This document shows positions 54,486 to 63,311 of a stretch of 64,000 nucleotides of DNA, piece by piece (position 1 is the first letter of the stretch; every line of letters starts with the position of its first letter). Under the pieces are notes generated by a model. It did not search any database and was not told where the DNA came from. It worked only from the letters and a program-made list of their open reading frames with translations. The stretch is from positions 1 to 64,000 of the forward strand of contig JBCCYF010000002.1 in the NCBI GenBank assembly GCA_039190275.1, given 5' to 3'. The DNA comes from Halovulum sp039190275 (GTDB lineage: Bacteria > Pseudomonadota > Alphaproteobacteria > Rhodobacterales > Rhodobacteraceae). The translations under genes were made by a program, and so were the position numbers.

Positions 54486-54853
54486 TCCGCGGACCCAGTC
54501 ACCAAAAACAGATGGCTCGTATCCTATCGCTCTTGCGTCAGGAAAGAAAAGCGCTGATCTCGGCCGACTTCAAAGCTTTTACCAAAACATCCGAAGCGCT
54601 GGCGAGTGCGGTCGAGCGACTTGGTCGGATGCCGGTGGAAGATCCGGAGGAGGCGCGCGAGGGGATGGAGCAGATCCGCTCGGCCGCGCGGCGCAATCAA
54701 GCCCTGATCGAAGCCAGTCGCAGGGGCCTGGATGCGGCGCGACGGCTGGATGCCGAGGTGCGGAATGCACGGACGCGGCTGTCGACCTATTCCGGGACCG
54801 GTCAGGCGCAGAACATCGCGCCGCAGCCATCCACGACCGACCGGCGTACATGA
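54482..54853 (+). CDS. FlgN-like flagellar export chaperone
   Basis: 123 residues, mostly helical (ILSLLRQERKALISADFKAF, then an Arg-rich C-terminal helix). Length, helical pattern and place after the rod-binding gene suit FlgN, the chaperone of hook-filament junction proteins. Sequence identity is not obvious, so the name is tentative. Confidence 0.65.
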   Translation: MIRGPSHQKQMARILSLLRQERKALISADFKAFTKTSEALASAVERLGRMPVEDPEEAREGMEQIRSAARRNQALIEASRRGLDAARRLDAEVRNARTRLSTYSGTGQAQNIAPQPSTTDRRT

Positions 54854-55089
54854 CGGTCACGGTAAGGCTTTCTTCACCTAAAAATTGCGTGTTTTTAGAC
54901 GCTTAGATCCGCCGCTATTAACGCCTCATTAGAAGCTTTGCAGTCAGGTGTCCGCAGCGACCTGAGGGGTCGGCACGGGCGGGTGACACCACTGCGACCG
55001 TAGGGGCCAAAACGGCACCCTTTCTTGCCACAACCGAGTGGCATCCTGAAATTCGGCGTCGAATGCGCCGTACCAAGTGAGGACTAAAA
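54854..55089 (+). promoter_or_regulatory. Flagellin upstream region with CtrA-like box and long leader
   Basis: A CtrA-like site, TTAA-N7-TTAG, lies at 54918-54932. Upstream of it an AT-rich stem, CTAAAAA (54878-54884) with TTTTTAG (54892-54898), could end the preceding transcript. The leader may also be the target of FlbT, which in Caulobacter binds flagellin mRNA; the FlbT gene lies downstream. GTGAGGA precedes the flagellin ATG. Confidence 0.5.
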
Positions 55090-56361
55090 ATGTCTAGCAT
55101 TCTTACGAACAACAGCGCGATGGTTGCACTGCAGACCCTGCAGTCGATCAACAAAGACCTTGCGATGACCCAGAACGAGATTTCGACCGGTAAATCGATC
55201 TCCTCCGCGCGCGAAAACGCCGCGATCTGGTCCATCAGCCAGGTCATGCAGTCGGACGTCGACGGATTCGACGCTATTTCTGACTCGCTTGCTCTGGGTG
55301 AATCGACTGTTGCTGTGGGTCGGAACGCGGCTGAAAGCGTGACGTCGCTGCTCAATCAGATCAAAGACAAGATCGTCAACTCGCAGGAAGCCGGTTTCGA
55401 CCGCGAAACTCTGCAGGATGACGTGGCATCGCTGACTGCGCAGATCGAGGGTATTGTTTCGGCGGCTCAGTTCAACGGTCAAAACCTGCTCTCCAACAAG
55501 GATACCGCTGCGACATATGCGGATATCGTGGCCGATGTGGACGGTTCGGGCGAAATCTCGATCCTGTCCTCGCTGGATCGCTCGTCTGACGGTTCGGTGG
55601 CCTCGTCATTCATCAACGTTGCCAAGCAGGACTTGGGCACCGAGGATGGAACTGCGGGTGGTCTGACACTGGCGACTGCGGCACTGACGGCAGACGCGGC
55701 GACTGTCGCCGATGGTGCAACTGCAGGCTACAACATCGTCGGTGAAACCGCGACCGCAGACCGTAACGCCGCAGTCATGGCCGGTGACGGGTATGAGTTC
55801 GACATGACCACTGTTGGTGGTACAGGGTCGGTCACGTACATCGCACGTGACGGTGACACTGCGTCGGATGTTGCGGCCGGACTGGCAGCGCGGGCTGAGT
55901 TTGCAGTGAAGGAACAGGGCATCACGGGTGTGTCTTTCTCCTCGGACGGCGCAAACTTCAACCTGACCAACAATACCGGTGCCAACATCGCAACCGTTGC
56001 AGGTGACTTCACGCTGAGCGGCGGCGGAACCGCCGGAGGTGGACTTGAACTGCTGGGCGACATCGACGTGTCGACCGAAGATGGTGCGGCGGCTGCCCTG
56101 TCGGCAATCGAAGGTCTGATCCAGACGTCGATCAACGCAGCGGCAGAGTTCGGTACTGGTGAAAAGCGGTTGGAAATCCAGGCCGAATTCGTCAGCAAAC
56201 TGACCGATAGCCTCAAGTCCGGGATCGGCGCGCTGATCGACGCCGATATGGAAGAAGCATCGGCTCGTCTGCAGGCGCTTCAGGTGCAGCAGCAGCTGGG
56301 CATCCAGTCACTGTCGATCGCCAACCAGGCGCCGCAGCAGCTGTTGTCGCTGTTCCGGTAA
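55090..56361 (+). CDS. fliC: Flagellin
   Basis: 423 residues. The conserved N-terminal D0/D1 (SSILTNNSAMVALQTLQSIN, ISTGKSISSARENAA) and C-terminal D1/D0 (LQVQQQLGIQSLSIANQAPQ) frame a variable, Ala/Thr/Gly-rich centre. It is the filament subunit. Only one flagellin gene is present here. Regulators flaF and flbT follow directly. Confidence 0.95.
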   Translation: MSSILTNNSAMVALQTLQSINKDLAMTQNEISTGKSISSARENAAIWSISQVMQSDVDGFDAISDSLALGESTVAVGRNAAESVTSLLNQIKDKIVNSQEAGFDRETLQDDVASLTAQIEGIVSAAQFNGQNLLSNKDTAATYADIVADVDGSGEISILSSLDRSSDGSVASSFINVAKQDLGTEDGTAGGLTLATAALTADAATVADGATAGYNIVGETATADRNAAVMAGDGYEFDMTTVGGTGSVTYIARDGDTASDVAAGLAARAEFAVKEQGITGVSFSSDGANFNLTNNTGANIATVAGDFTLSGGGTAGGGLELLGDIDVSTEDGAAAALSAIEGLIQTSINAAAEFGTGEKRLEIQAEFVSKLTDSLKSGIGALIDADMEEASARLQALQVQQQLGIQSLSIANQAPQQLLSLFR

Positions 56362-56370
56362 GGGACCTGA

Positions 56371-56438
56371 GCGGGTGACGGTGGTTGCCGTCGCCCGCAT
56401 CCATCGACCCCGGTCGCAGAGCCTGCTCTGCCGCCGGG
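56371..56438 (+). terminator. Two strong hairpins after flagellin
   Basis: Hairpin one: GCGGGTGACGG (56371-56381) with CCGTCGCCCGC (56388-56398), 11 pairs with one G-U, 6-base loop. Hairpin two: GCAGAG (56416-56421) with CTCTGC (56426-56431), extended by CCCGG (56409-56413) and CCGGG (56434-56438). No T-run follows. They may partly terminate or protect the abundant flagellin message before flaF. Confidence 0.6.
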
Positions 56439-56468
56439 CGCACGTTGGCACAAAGGGGCCTGAAAGAC

Positions 56469-56849
56469 ATGAGCAACGTCCAATTCGCGCAATCCGCCTA
56501 TGCGAGCGCCACCGCGATTACACCATCAAGCCGCGACAGCGAGTATCGCGCATTCGCCGAGGTAACACGCCGCCTCGCCGTCACCGACATCTCCGACCCA
56601 ACCGCCTTTCCCCGCCTTGCTGAGGCGGTTCAGCTGAACCAGCGTCTTTGGGGCATCCTCGCTGCAGATGTCGCCGAGCCAGGCAACGGTCTGCCTGACG
56701 CCGTGCGCGCCCAAATCGTGTATCTTGCCGAGTTCACCCGGCAACACTCTTCGAAAGTCCTTCGGGAAAAAGCCTCCCCCGAGGTTCTGATCGGGATCAA
56801 CACCGCGATAATGAAGGGACTGCGTGGCACCACACAGGATGTGCAATGA
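56469..56849 (+). CDS. flaF: Flagellin assembly regulator FlaF
   Basis: 126 residues. The pattern (FAQSAYASATAITPSSRDSE, LNQRLWGILAADV) is typical of FlaF, needed for flagellin secretion or synthesis in alphaproteobacteria. ATG 56469 is used; the frame upstream to 56385 overlaps the hairpins. Overlaps flbT by four bases (ATGA). Confidence 0.9.
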   Translation: MSNVQFAQSAYASATAITPSSRDSEYRAFAEVTRRLAVTDISDPTAFPRLAEAVQLNQRLWGILAADVAEPGNGLPDAVRAQIVYLAEFTRQHSSKVLREKASPEVLIGINTAIMKGLRGTTQDVQ

Positions 56850-57259
56850 CCGGTCTTGTCCTGAAATTGGGACCGCGGGAGCGTATTATGATCAATGGCG
56901 TGGTCATGGAGAACGGCGACCGTCGGGCGCGCCTGAATGTCATCACCCGTGATGCACGGGTCCTGCGGTTGCGCGATGCAATCCACCCAGAAGATGTGAA
57001 TACACCTGTGTCCAGGGTCTGTTACATCGCTCAGATGGTCTTGGCCGGGGAGGCCGAGGCCAAAGACGCCTTGCCGCAATTAAGGCAAGGCATCGCGCAG
57101 CTCAGGTTTGTTTTTTCGGATAGCGAAAGTCGATCCAACTTGGATCAGGCGGAGGCAGCGGTCGAAGAAGCGCGCTATTATCCGGCTCTGAAGGCGCTCA
57201 AGTGTCTGCTGGCACAGGAACGTCAGCTTATGGAGCATGCTGCCCGGGGTCGCGCCTGA
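56846..57259 (+). CDS. flbT: Flagellin mRNA regulator FlbT
   Basis: 137 residues. LKLGPRERIMINGVVMENGD at the N-terminus is diagnostic. In Caulobacter FlbT binds the flagellin mRNA leader and limits its translation until hooks are done. The stop overlaps the DUF1217 gene start (TGATG). Confidence 0.93.
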   Translation: MTGLVLKLGPRERIMINGVVMENGDRRARLNVITRDARVLRLRDAIHPEDVNTPVSRVCYIAQMVLAGEAEAKDALPQLRQGIAQLRFVFSDSESRSNLDQAEAAVEEARYYPALKALKCLLAQERQLMEHAARGRA

Positions 57260-58095
57260 TGTTCCAACCGGTTCTCCCCCTGCCCGGCGTGGCGGGCTGG
57301 CGCTTCCTCGAAGCGACCGAAGCCAACCAGCGTGCAGCGTTTGACCGTAGCCCGGCGCTGGAACGGGAGATCACATATTTCAACGAGAAGATCTCTGAAA
57401 TAACCAGTGCCGAGGAATTGGTTCAGGACCGGACATTGCGCAAAGTCGCCCTGGGCGCATTTGGGCTTGACGAGGATCTGTTCAAGATTGCTTTCGTCGA
57501 AAAGATCCTGGCCGAGGGGACCGAAAACGACGACGCGCTCGCCAACCGGTTCGTTGATCCGCGGTACGCCGAGTTCAGTCAGGCCTTCGGTTTCGGTGAC
57601 AGCTTTGGCCCCCGCACTCAAGAGTTTGGTTTCGGCCAGCGGATCACTGATCAGTATCGTGACCGGCAGTTCGAAGTTGCCGTCGGCGAGGTGGACCAGA
57701 ACATGCGGCTTGCGTTAACCCTCCGGCGTGAAATCGAAACCTATGCCAATTCCGCAACCGCAGACGATACCCAATGGTTCCGCATCCTCGGCAGCACACC
57801 ATTGCGCACCGTGTTCGAGGGGGCGTTCAACCTCCCGAGCGCTTTCGGTGGCCTGGATGTGGACCAGCAACGCGAGGTATTGCAGGATAGAACCCGCGAC
57901 CTGTTTGGCGACAGCTCCCTTTCGGTATTCCAAGATCCCGAAGCGGTCGACACGCTGCTCAACCGGTTTCTGGTGCGCCAGCAGATCACCGAGGGTCCAG
58001 GCCCCGGAACGCCGGGTGTCGCGGCGCTGACCTTGTTGCAAAATGCAAGTGCGCCGTCCACGGGGCTGACCAACCTCATCCTGTCGGGCACATAG
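57259..58095 (+). CDS. DUF1217 protein of the flagellar locus
   Basis: 278 residues, helical, with repeated segments of a DUF1217 type (EREITYFNEKISEITSAEEL, LALTLRREIETYAN). Function unknown; the family is found in alphaproteobacterial flagellar loci. Coupling to flbT by one-base overlap suggests a role in filament or hook assembly. Confidence 0.8.
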   Translation: MFQPVLPLPGVAGWRFLEATEANQRAAFDRSPALEREITYFNEKISEITSAEELVQDRTLRKVALGAFGLDEDLFKIAFVEKILAEGTENDDALANRFVDPRYAEFSQAFGFGDSFGPRTQEFGFGQRITDQYRDRQFEVAVGEVDQNMRLALTLRREIETYANSATADDTQWFRILGSTPLRTVFEGAFNLPSAFGGLDVDQQREVLQDRTRDLFGDSSLSVFQDPEAVDTLLNRFLVRQQITEGPGPGTPGVAALTLLQNASAPSTGLTNLILSGT

Positions 58096-58518
58096 CGTCT
58101 TTAGCGCGGATTGCGCACCGCATGCGATTGTGTTTCGCTGGAGTGGGACCTGCCTGCTTCCCCGGGTCTAAGTTTTGGCTCGGCTTGTTGGGCGTTTGGG
58201 CTGACTTCTGCTCTGATGAACCGGGTGATGAATGTTGTCCTAAACTGACGCACCGGGGGCACAGAGGACCGACCTCATCCCGCGTTTGCGTTCAATGCAC
58301 GGCGATGGACATGGCGCAATAACGCGCGTCACCCCTGCGGGAGAACCATTCCCGACCCCCCGAGATGCCTGGTGCAACGCATCCCAGTCGCCCCAGGTCC
58401 GGCGGTCGTCAGACCATTGCCAGACGCAATCTCCGTTTCCCGCCGGAGTTCCCGACCTGAGCGTGACCGTTGGTCATCAGCTCCCCATCAAACGAACCGG
58501 ACCGGGTTGAACCCGCCC
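58096..58518. other. Spacer between convergent DUF1217 gene and fliI
   Basis: About 420 bases separating a plus-strand and a minus-strand gene, both ending here. Only short frames without ribosome-binding sites occur. I see no strong terminator hairpin, repeat or RNA gene. Confidence 0.5.
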
Positions 58519-59835
58519 TCATTCCCCCTTTTCCGGGTTTACACACATCTCCAACGCGGCGAAGGCCGTGGCCGGTGTCGCCTCGCCGATCTGGGAAAAG
58601 AAAGCGTCCAGACGCGGCCAAATTTCAAGCGCCCTGTCAATTGCGGCATCGCTCCCCGGGACATAGAGTCCGGCCTGCACCATCGGGTAGGCGGCCTCAT
58701 ATGTGGCAAGGGTTTGCCGGGCCTTCCGAATGAGCGTGTTTTCATCGGCGCTGGCGGCCTGCGGCAGGCTGCGCGATACACTGCGCCGAACGTCAATCGC
58801 CGGATAGCGTCCGCGCTCGGCAATTTCCCGGTCCAGCACAATATGGCCATCCAAAACACCCCGTGTCATGTCCGCCACCGGTTCATCCATATCCGATCCG
58901 GCGACAAGCACGCTGAACACGGCGGTGATGTCGCCCTGACCGGCGCCGCCCGGACCGGCCCGCTCGGTCAGTGCGGCAATCATGCCACCGGTGGACGGCG
59001 GGTACGCCCGCAGGGAGGCAGGTTCGCCGGCCGTCAGGGCTACCTCGCGATGCGCTTCCGCCATGCGTGTCAGCGAATCGACCAGCAGCAACACATCGTC
59101 ACCGGTGTCCCGCAGCGCCTCGGCGACGGCCATTGCCGTCCATCCCGCACGGCGCTTGATAAGCGGTGACTGGTCCGAGGTTGCCGCGACAACGATCGAG
59201 CGTGCGAGCCCCGCTTCGCCCAAGACCTGATCGGTAAAGTGACGCAATTCGCGACCACGCTCGCCAATCAGCGCCAGAACGACCCGGTCCGCGGGCGTTT
59301 TTCGGGCCAGTTCGGCCAAAAGGCTGGACTTCCCGACACCGGATCCGGCGAACACCCCGATCCGTTGGCCTTTCACAAGGGGCAGCATCGTGTCAATTGC
59401 AGCAATGCCGGTGCCCAGACGGTCCCCAAGGGACCGGCGCCCTGTCGCTGGCGGTGGCAGAGCGCGCAAGTCGGCGTTGTCCTGGCCCCGGGGAAGCGGT
59501 CGGCCGTCAAGCGGCTGACCGAAGGCATCTATGATCCGTCCTTGCCAGGCGGACGTTGGCCGCAACGCGGGCGCCGGTTGCAGTGCGACAGGCGTATGCA
59601 GCGCCAGACCGGTGCTGTCCTGAAAGGTCATTGCGCGGGCTGATGTACGGTCAAGGGCAACGATTTCGCCACTTGGGGCCTCACCATCGCCGATGTGGAT
59701 CAGATCACCGACGCGCGCCTCTCCCCCCAAACCGACGACATCTACCGACCCAGATCGTACCGCCGCCAGTTGTCCGAAACGCCTGCGCACCGGCAGTTCG
59801 GCCAAACTGGCTGACACTGAGTTGAGCTGCGTCAC
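58519..59835 (-). CDS. fliI: Flagellum-specific ATPase FliI
   Basis: 438 residues from GTG 59835, which follows GGAGGG at 6 bases. Walker A GSGVGKSSLLAEL, DDVLLLVDSLTRMAEAHRE (Walker B) and YPPSTGGM are FliI hallmarks. It powers substrate entry into the flagellar export gate with FliH. It stands alone on the minus strand, divergent from flgB. Confidence 0.93.
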   Translation of the reverse strand: MTQLNSVSASLAELPVRRRFGQLAAVRSGSVDVVGLGGEARVGDLIHIGDGEAPSGEIVALDRTSARAMTFQDSTGLALHTPVALQPAPALRPTSAWQGRIIDAFGQPLDGRPLPRGQDNADLRALPPPATGRRSLGDRLGTGIAAIDTMLPLVKGQRIGVFAGSGVGKSSLLAELARKTPADRVVLALIGERGRELRHFTDQVLGEAGLARSIVVAATSDQSPLIKRRAGWTAMAVAEALRDTGDDVLLLVDSLTRMAEAHREVALTAGEPASLRAYPPSTGGMIAALTERAGPGGAGQGDITAVFSVLVAGSDMDEPVADMTRGVLDGHIVLDREIAERGRYPAIDVRRSVSRSLPQAASADENTLIRKARQTLATYEAAYPMVQAGLYVPGSDAAIDRALEIWPRLDAFFSQIGEATPATAFAALEMCVNPEKGE

Positions 59836-59885
59836 ACCGGACCCTCCTTTTTTTAATATCACAACCCTTTATTCACCATACGCCC

Positions 59886-59900
59886 TTAAGGAGGTCTTGA
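59886..59900. promoter_or_regulatory. CtrA-like box before flgB
   Basis: TTAA-N7-TTGA, one mismatch from the CtrA consensus. The spacer overlaps an AAGGAGG sequence at 59888-59894. It lies between fliI and flgB and only 22 bases before the flgB start, so it may act on either gene or be chance. Confidence 0.3.
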
Positions 59901-59922
59901 GAGCGAAGGGAGAACCCTGAAA

Positions 59923-60318
59923 ATGACAATGGACCTCAACATTCTGTCGCTGGCCCGCGATCTTGGCCAGCACGCCAGCGCGCGACAGGCGCTGATCGCG
60001 CAGAATGTGGCGAACGCCGATACGCCGGGCTACCAGGCCCGCGACCTGACACCGTTTTCCGAAGTTCATGACGGAACGGCAGACCCATTCACGCTGAAAA
60101 CCTCCCGCGCCGGTCATATGAGCGAAACTGGGCCTGCAGCCCGGTTCGAGATGGTGAGAACCACCGCATTCGGCGCCGAAGCGCCCAACGGCAATACCGT
60201 ATCTGTGGAAGATCAGATGATGCGGGCCGCCGACGTCCAGCAATCCCATGAGCTGGCACTCGGGGTATACCGGAAATCTCTGGATATCCTGCGCATCAGC
60301 ATGGGCGCCCCCCGGTAG
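59923..60318 (+). CDS. flgB: Flagellar proximal rod protein FlgB
   Basis: 131 residues. The N-terminal rod/hook motif (ALIAQNVANADTPGYQARDL) and the C-terminal helix fit FlgB. First gene of the long rod operon running to the window edge. Confidence 0.92.
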   Translation: MTMDLNILSLARDLGQHASARQALIAQNVANADTPGYQARDLTPFSEVHDGTADPFTLKTSRAGHMSETGPAARFEMVRTTAFGAEAPNGNTVSVEDQMMRAADVQQSHELALGVYRKSLDILRISMGAPR

Positions 60319-60333
60319 AAGGATCCGTAGCAG

Positions 60334-60723
60334 ATGAGTGATCTTATGAAAACCATGGCGGCATCCTCCAGCGGAATGGCCGCGCAATCCGCCCGCCTTC
60401 GGATCGTGTCGGAGAATATTGCGAACACCGATACGCCCGGCTACCGCCGCAAACTCGTTCCGTTTGAACGGATTGCGGCGGCACCTGGTGTGGAAGGGGT
60501 TCGCGCCGGGCGCATGTATCTGGACCAGGCGGAGTTAACGAAGGTTCGCGACCCGTCCCATCCGATGGCGGGCGCGGATGGAATGTACGACGGATCGAAT
60601 GTCAATCTGATGATCGAAATCGCCGACGCGCGCGAAGCGCAGCGCAGTTATGAGGCGAACCTCAGGATGTTTGATCAGGCCCGCAAGATGACCGCTTCGG
60701 TCATGGACCTGTTGCGTCGTTAA
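60334..60723 (+). CDS. flgC: Flagellar proximal rod protein FlgC
   Basis: 129 residues. LRIVSENIANTDTPGYRRKL near the start and NVNLMIEIADAREAQRSYEA near the end are typical of FlgC. It lies 15 bases after flgB. Confidence 0.93.
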   Translation: MSDLMKTMAASSSGMAAQSARLRIVSENIANTDTPGYRRKLVPFERIAAAPGVEGVRAGRMYLDQAELTKVRDPSHPMAGADGMYDGSNVNLMIEIADAREAQRSYEANLRMFDQARKMTASVMDLLRR

Positions 60724-60743
60724 CTTGCTGAAAGGACAAGAGA

Positions 60744-61043
60744 ATGGTTGAGTTGTCTCCCGATATCGCCACGCAGCTGTATGCCAGCGCCGCACCGGCG
60801 ACCCGACCCGCCGAAACCGGAACAGGCGCCGGACAGGGACAGGCGTTCTCGGAAATGGCGGGCGATTTCATGCGCGCCCTGACTGAGGCTGAGCAAACCG
60901 TCACAGCGGGCCTAACCGGTCGCGCCGATCCTCAGGCAGTGGTCGAGGCGTTGGCCGCGACCGAAATTGCCGTCCAGGCGGCGGTGACTGTGCGGGACAA
61001 GGTTGTAGAGGCCTATCAAGAAATCCTGCGGATGCCGGTCTGA
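60744..61043 (+). CDS. fliE: Flagellar hook-basal body protein FliE
   Basis: 99 residues. C-terminal helices (VVEALAATEIAVQAAVTVRD, KVVEAYQEILRMPV) match FliE, the adaptor between MS-ring and rod. AAAGGACAAGAGA precedes the ATG. Confidence 0.9.
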   Translation: MVELSPDIATQLYASAAPATRPAETGTGAGQGQAFSEMAGDFMRALTEAEQTVTAGLTGRADPQAVVEALAATEIAVQAAVTVRDKVVEAYQEILRMPV

Positions 61044-61045
61044 AG

Positions 61046-61309
61046 ATGAGCCAGGCGGAACTCCTTGATATGCTGCGCCAGGCGCTATGGATCACCTTTA
61101 TGGTGTCCGCGCCAATTCTGGTGGTGGCATTGGTGGTCGGTCTGGCGATCGGACTGCTTCAGGCGCTGACCTCTATTCAGGAAATGACGCTGACCTTCGT
61201 ACCCAAACTCGCCGCGATCCTGGCAGCGTTCTGGTTGACGATGGCGTTTTCGGGCCAGTTGCTGGTCAATTTCTATATCGAGGCGATCATTCCCCGGATC
61301 GCAAGCTAA
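61046..61309 (+). CDS. fliQ: Flagellar export gate protein FliQ
   Basis: 87 residues, two membrane helices. SAPILVVALVVGLAIGLLQA and the LTSIQEMTLTFVPKL motif are diagnostic. Partner FliP is encoded 28 kb away in part one of the locus; FliR is not in the window. Confidence 0.93.
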   Translation: MSQAELLDMLRQALWITFMVSAPILVVALVVGLAIGLLQALTSIQEMTLTFVPKLAAILAAFWLTMAFSGQLLVNFYIEAIIPRIAS

Positions 61310-61342
61310 CCCTTAGTCGGAAGCGTATTCAAAGGCTTACCC

Positions 61343-62065
61343 ATGGACACCGCAGGTTATGTCACATTGTCCCGTCAGACCGGCCTTGCCGATGAGCTTC
61401 AGGCGGTTGCAAACAACATCGCCAATCTCTCGACCACCGGTTACAGGCGCGAGGGTCTGGTCTTTGCCGAGATGGTGAGCGCGCTGGAAGCCGAAGGTGG
61501 CTCTGTTGCCTTGACGGCCGCATATGCGCGCGTGACCTCGCCTGAACAAGGCGTGCTCCGGGCCACCGGCGGGACGTTTGATCTGGCCATCGAAGGCGAC
61601 GGCCACTTTCTGGTGGAGACCCCTCAGGGAGAGCGATTGACCCGAGCAGGGGCGTTTTCCCCGGATGCCGGGGGCGAATTGGTCAACCCCATGGGACATC
61701 GCCTTCTGGACGCGGGCGGTGCGCCGATTTTCGTACCGCCGGACGCCCGTTCGGTCACCATTGCGACGGACGGAACGCTTAGCGCAGACGGTCAGCCGAT
61801 CACGCAAATTGGTTTGGTTACTGTCGACAATGCCTGGCAACTGCAACGCGAGGACGGGGTGGTGTTTCGCACCGATGCGCCATTGGTACCGGTCGAGGAC
61901 GGCACCATCCTGCAGGGCTTCATTGAAAGCGCAAACGTGAATGCCGTGGCCGAAATTTCGCGCATGATCCAGGTACAGCGCGCGTACGAAGCCGGCCAAC
62001 GGTTGATGGACCGAGAGGACGAACGGATCCGTCAGGTCATTTCCACGATGGCCGCCCCGGCCTAA
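61343..62065 (+). CDS. flgF: Flagellar rod protein FlgF
   Basis: 240 residues. N-terminal rod motif (ELQAVANNIANLSTTGYRRE) and C-terminal SANVNAVAEISRMIQVQRAY. Short for a rod-hook protein, which fits FlgF. Precedes flgG as usual. Confidence 0.9.
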   Translation: MDTAGYVTLSRQTGLADELQAVANNIANLSTTGYRREGLVFAEMVSALEAEGGSVALTAAYARVTSPEQGVLRATGGTFDLAIEGDGHFLVETPQGERLTRAGAFSPDAGGELVNPMGHRLLDAGGAPIFVPPDARSVTIATDGTLSADGQPITQIGLVTVDNAWQLQREDGVVFRTDAPLVPVEDGTILQGFIESANVNAVAEISRMIQVQRAYEAGQRLMDREDERIRQVISTMAAPA

Positions 62066-62079
62066 GCAAAGGATTTCCC

Positions 62080-62865
62080 ATGAGAGCGTTAGACATTGCC
62101 GCAACCGGCATGGATGCCCAGCAAACCCGAGTCGAGGTCATCTCGAACAACCTATCGAATATGAGCACCACAGCCTACAACGCCCGGCGCGCCGATTTCG
62201 CCGATCTGCACTACCAGCAGCAGGTGCAGCCAGGAACCGTCAATGCGGCCGATGGAACAATCCTGCCCACCGGGGTCCAACTTGGCCTGGGCGTGCGTGT
62301 CGCGGCCGTCTCCATGGAGGTGGAGCAGGGCAGCCTGCGCGCGTCGGGCAACGAGCTGGATGTTGCCATCGAAGGGGCTGGCTACCTGGAAGTGACACTG
62401 CCTTCCGGACTGGCCTCCTACACCCGCGACGGTGCCTTGAAACGCAACGGCGATGGTCTGATCGTTACCGCCGATGGATATGAGGTGGCAGGTGCGATCA
62501 CCATCCCCGAGGAGACCCGTTCGGTCACCATTAACGCCGATGGAGAGGTTTATGGCACATTTGACGACCAGGTTGAGCCACAGCTTTTGGGGGCATTCAC
62601 CCTGTCCACCTTTGTGAATGAAAAGGGCTTGGAGGCCATCGGCGGCAATCTCTACCTCGAAACCGCCGCCTCGGGTCAGCCGAACATCGGGCCCCCGGGC
62701 CAGGATGGCCGCGGGACATTCAGACAAGGATATCTTGAAGGGTCTTCCGTGGACGCGGTGCGCGAAATCAGTGAGCTCATCGCGGCCCAACGCGGCTATG
62801 AGCTGAACGCCAAAGTAATCACTGCCGCAGACCAGATGCTCGGCGCAACGACACAGATCCGATGA
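62080..62865 (+). CDS. flgG: Flagellar distal rod protein FlgG
   Basis: 261 residues. VEVISNNLSNMSTTAYNARR near the start, and the C-terminal EGSSVDAVREISELIAAQRG, are FlgG hallmarks; length is standard. It forms the distal rod. The stop overlaps flgA (ATGA). Confidence 0.94.
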   Translation: MRALDIAATGMDAQQTRVEVISNNLSNMSTTAYNARRADFADLHYQQQVQPGTVNAADGTILPTGVQLGLGVRVAAVSMEVEQGSLRASGNELDVAIEGAGYLEVTLPSGLASYTRDGALKRNGDGLIVTADGYEVAGAITIPEETRSVTINADGEVYGTFDDQVEPQLLGAFTLSTFVNEKGLEAIGGNLYLETAASGQPNIGPPGQDGRGTFRQGYLEGSSVDAVREISELIAAQRGYELNAKVITAADQMLGATTQIR

Positions 62866-63311
62866 TGGAACAGTCTGTCTTTCCTGCCGCAGCCCTTGCC
62901 GGCGCTCTGGTTCTGAGCCCGATGGTCGTTCCCCATGCTGTCGCAGAAACGCTTGTTGCGGCGCGGACATTGCCTGCGCGAACCATACTTTCGCCCGCGG
63001 ATGTGTCGATAATCGAGGCGCAGATCGGTGGCGCGCATCGACGCGTCGAGGACGTGGTGGGGCTTGAGACACGCGTCACGCTCTATGCTGGACGCCCCGT
63101 GCAGCTGGGCGATGTCGGCCCGCCCGCCCTGGTCGAACGCAATGAAATTGTCACGTTGAGGTTCAAGTCGGGTCCGCTTGTAATCGAAACCGATGGCCGC
63201 GCGCTGGATCGCGCTGCCGCAGGACGTGGCATCCGCGTCATGAACCTAGGGTCAAGGGCCGTCGTTGTCGGACGCGTGACAAGCCCCGGCATCGTGGAGG
63301 TAGGACAATGA
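62862..63311 (+). CDS. flgA: P-ring assembly chaperone FlgA
   Basis: 149 residues. Signal peptide (AAALAGALVLSPMVVPHAVA) then the SAF-like domain (LVAARTLPARTILSPADVSI, ETRVTLYAGRPVQLGDVG). Shorter than enteric FlgA but usual for alphaproteobacteria. Overlaps flgH start (ATGA). Confidence 0.9.
   Translation: MMEQSVFPAAALAGALVLSPMVVPHAVAETLVAARTLPARTILSPADVSIIEAQIGGAHRRVEDVVGLETRVTLYAGRPVQLGDVGPPALVERNEIVTLRFKSGPLVIETDGRALDRAAAGRGIRVMNLGSRAVVVGRVTSPGIVEVGQ

Noticed and set aside
55014..55028. Sigma-54-like element GGCAC...TTGC upstream of flagellin
   Set aside because: The GG and GC pairs are 11 bases apart; sigma-54 promoters need 10, so the match is probably chance.
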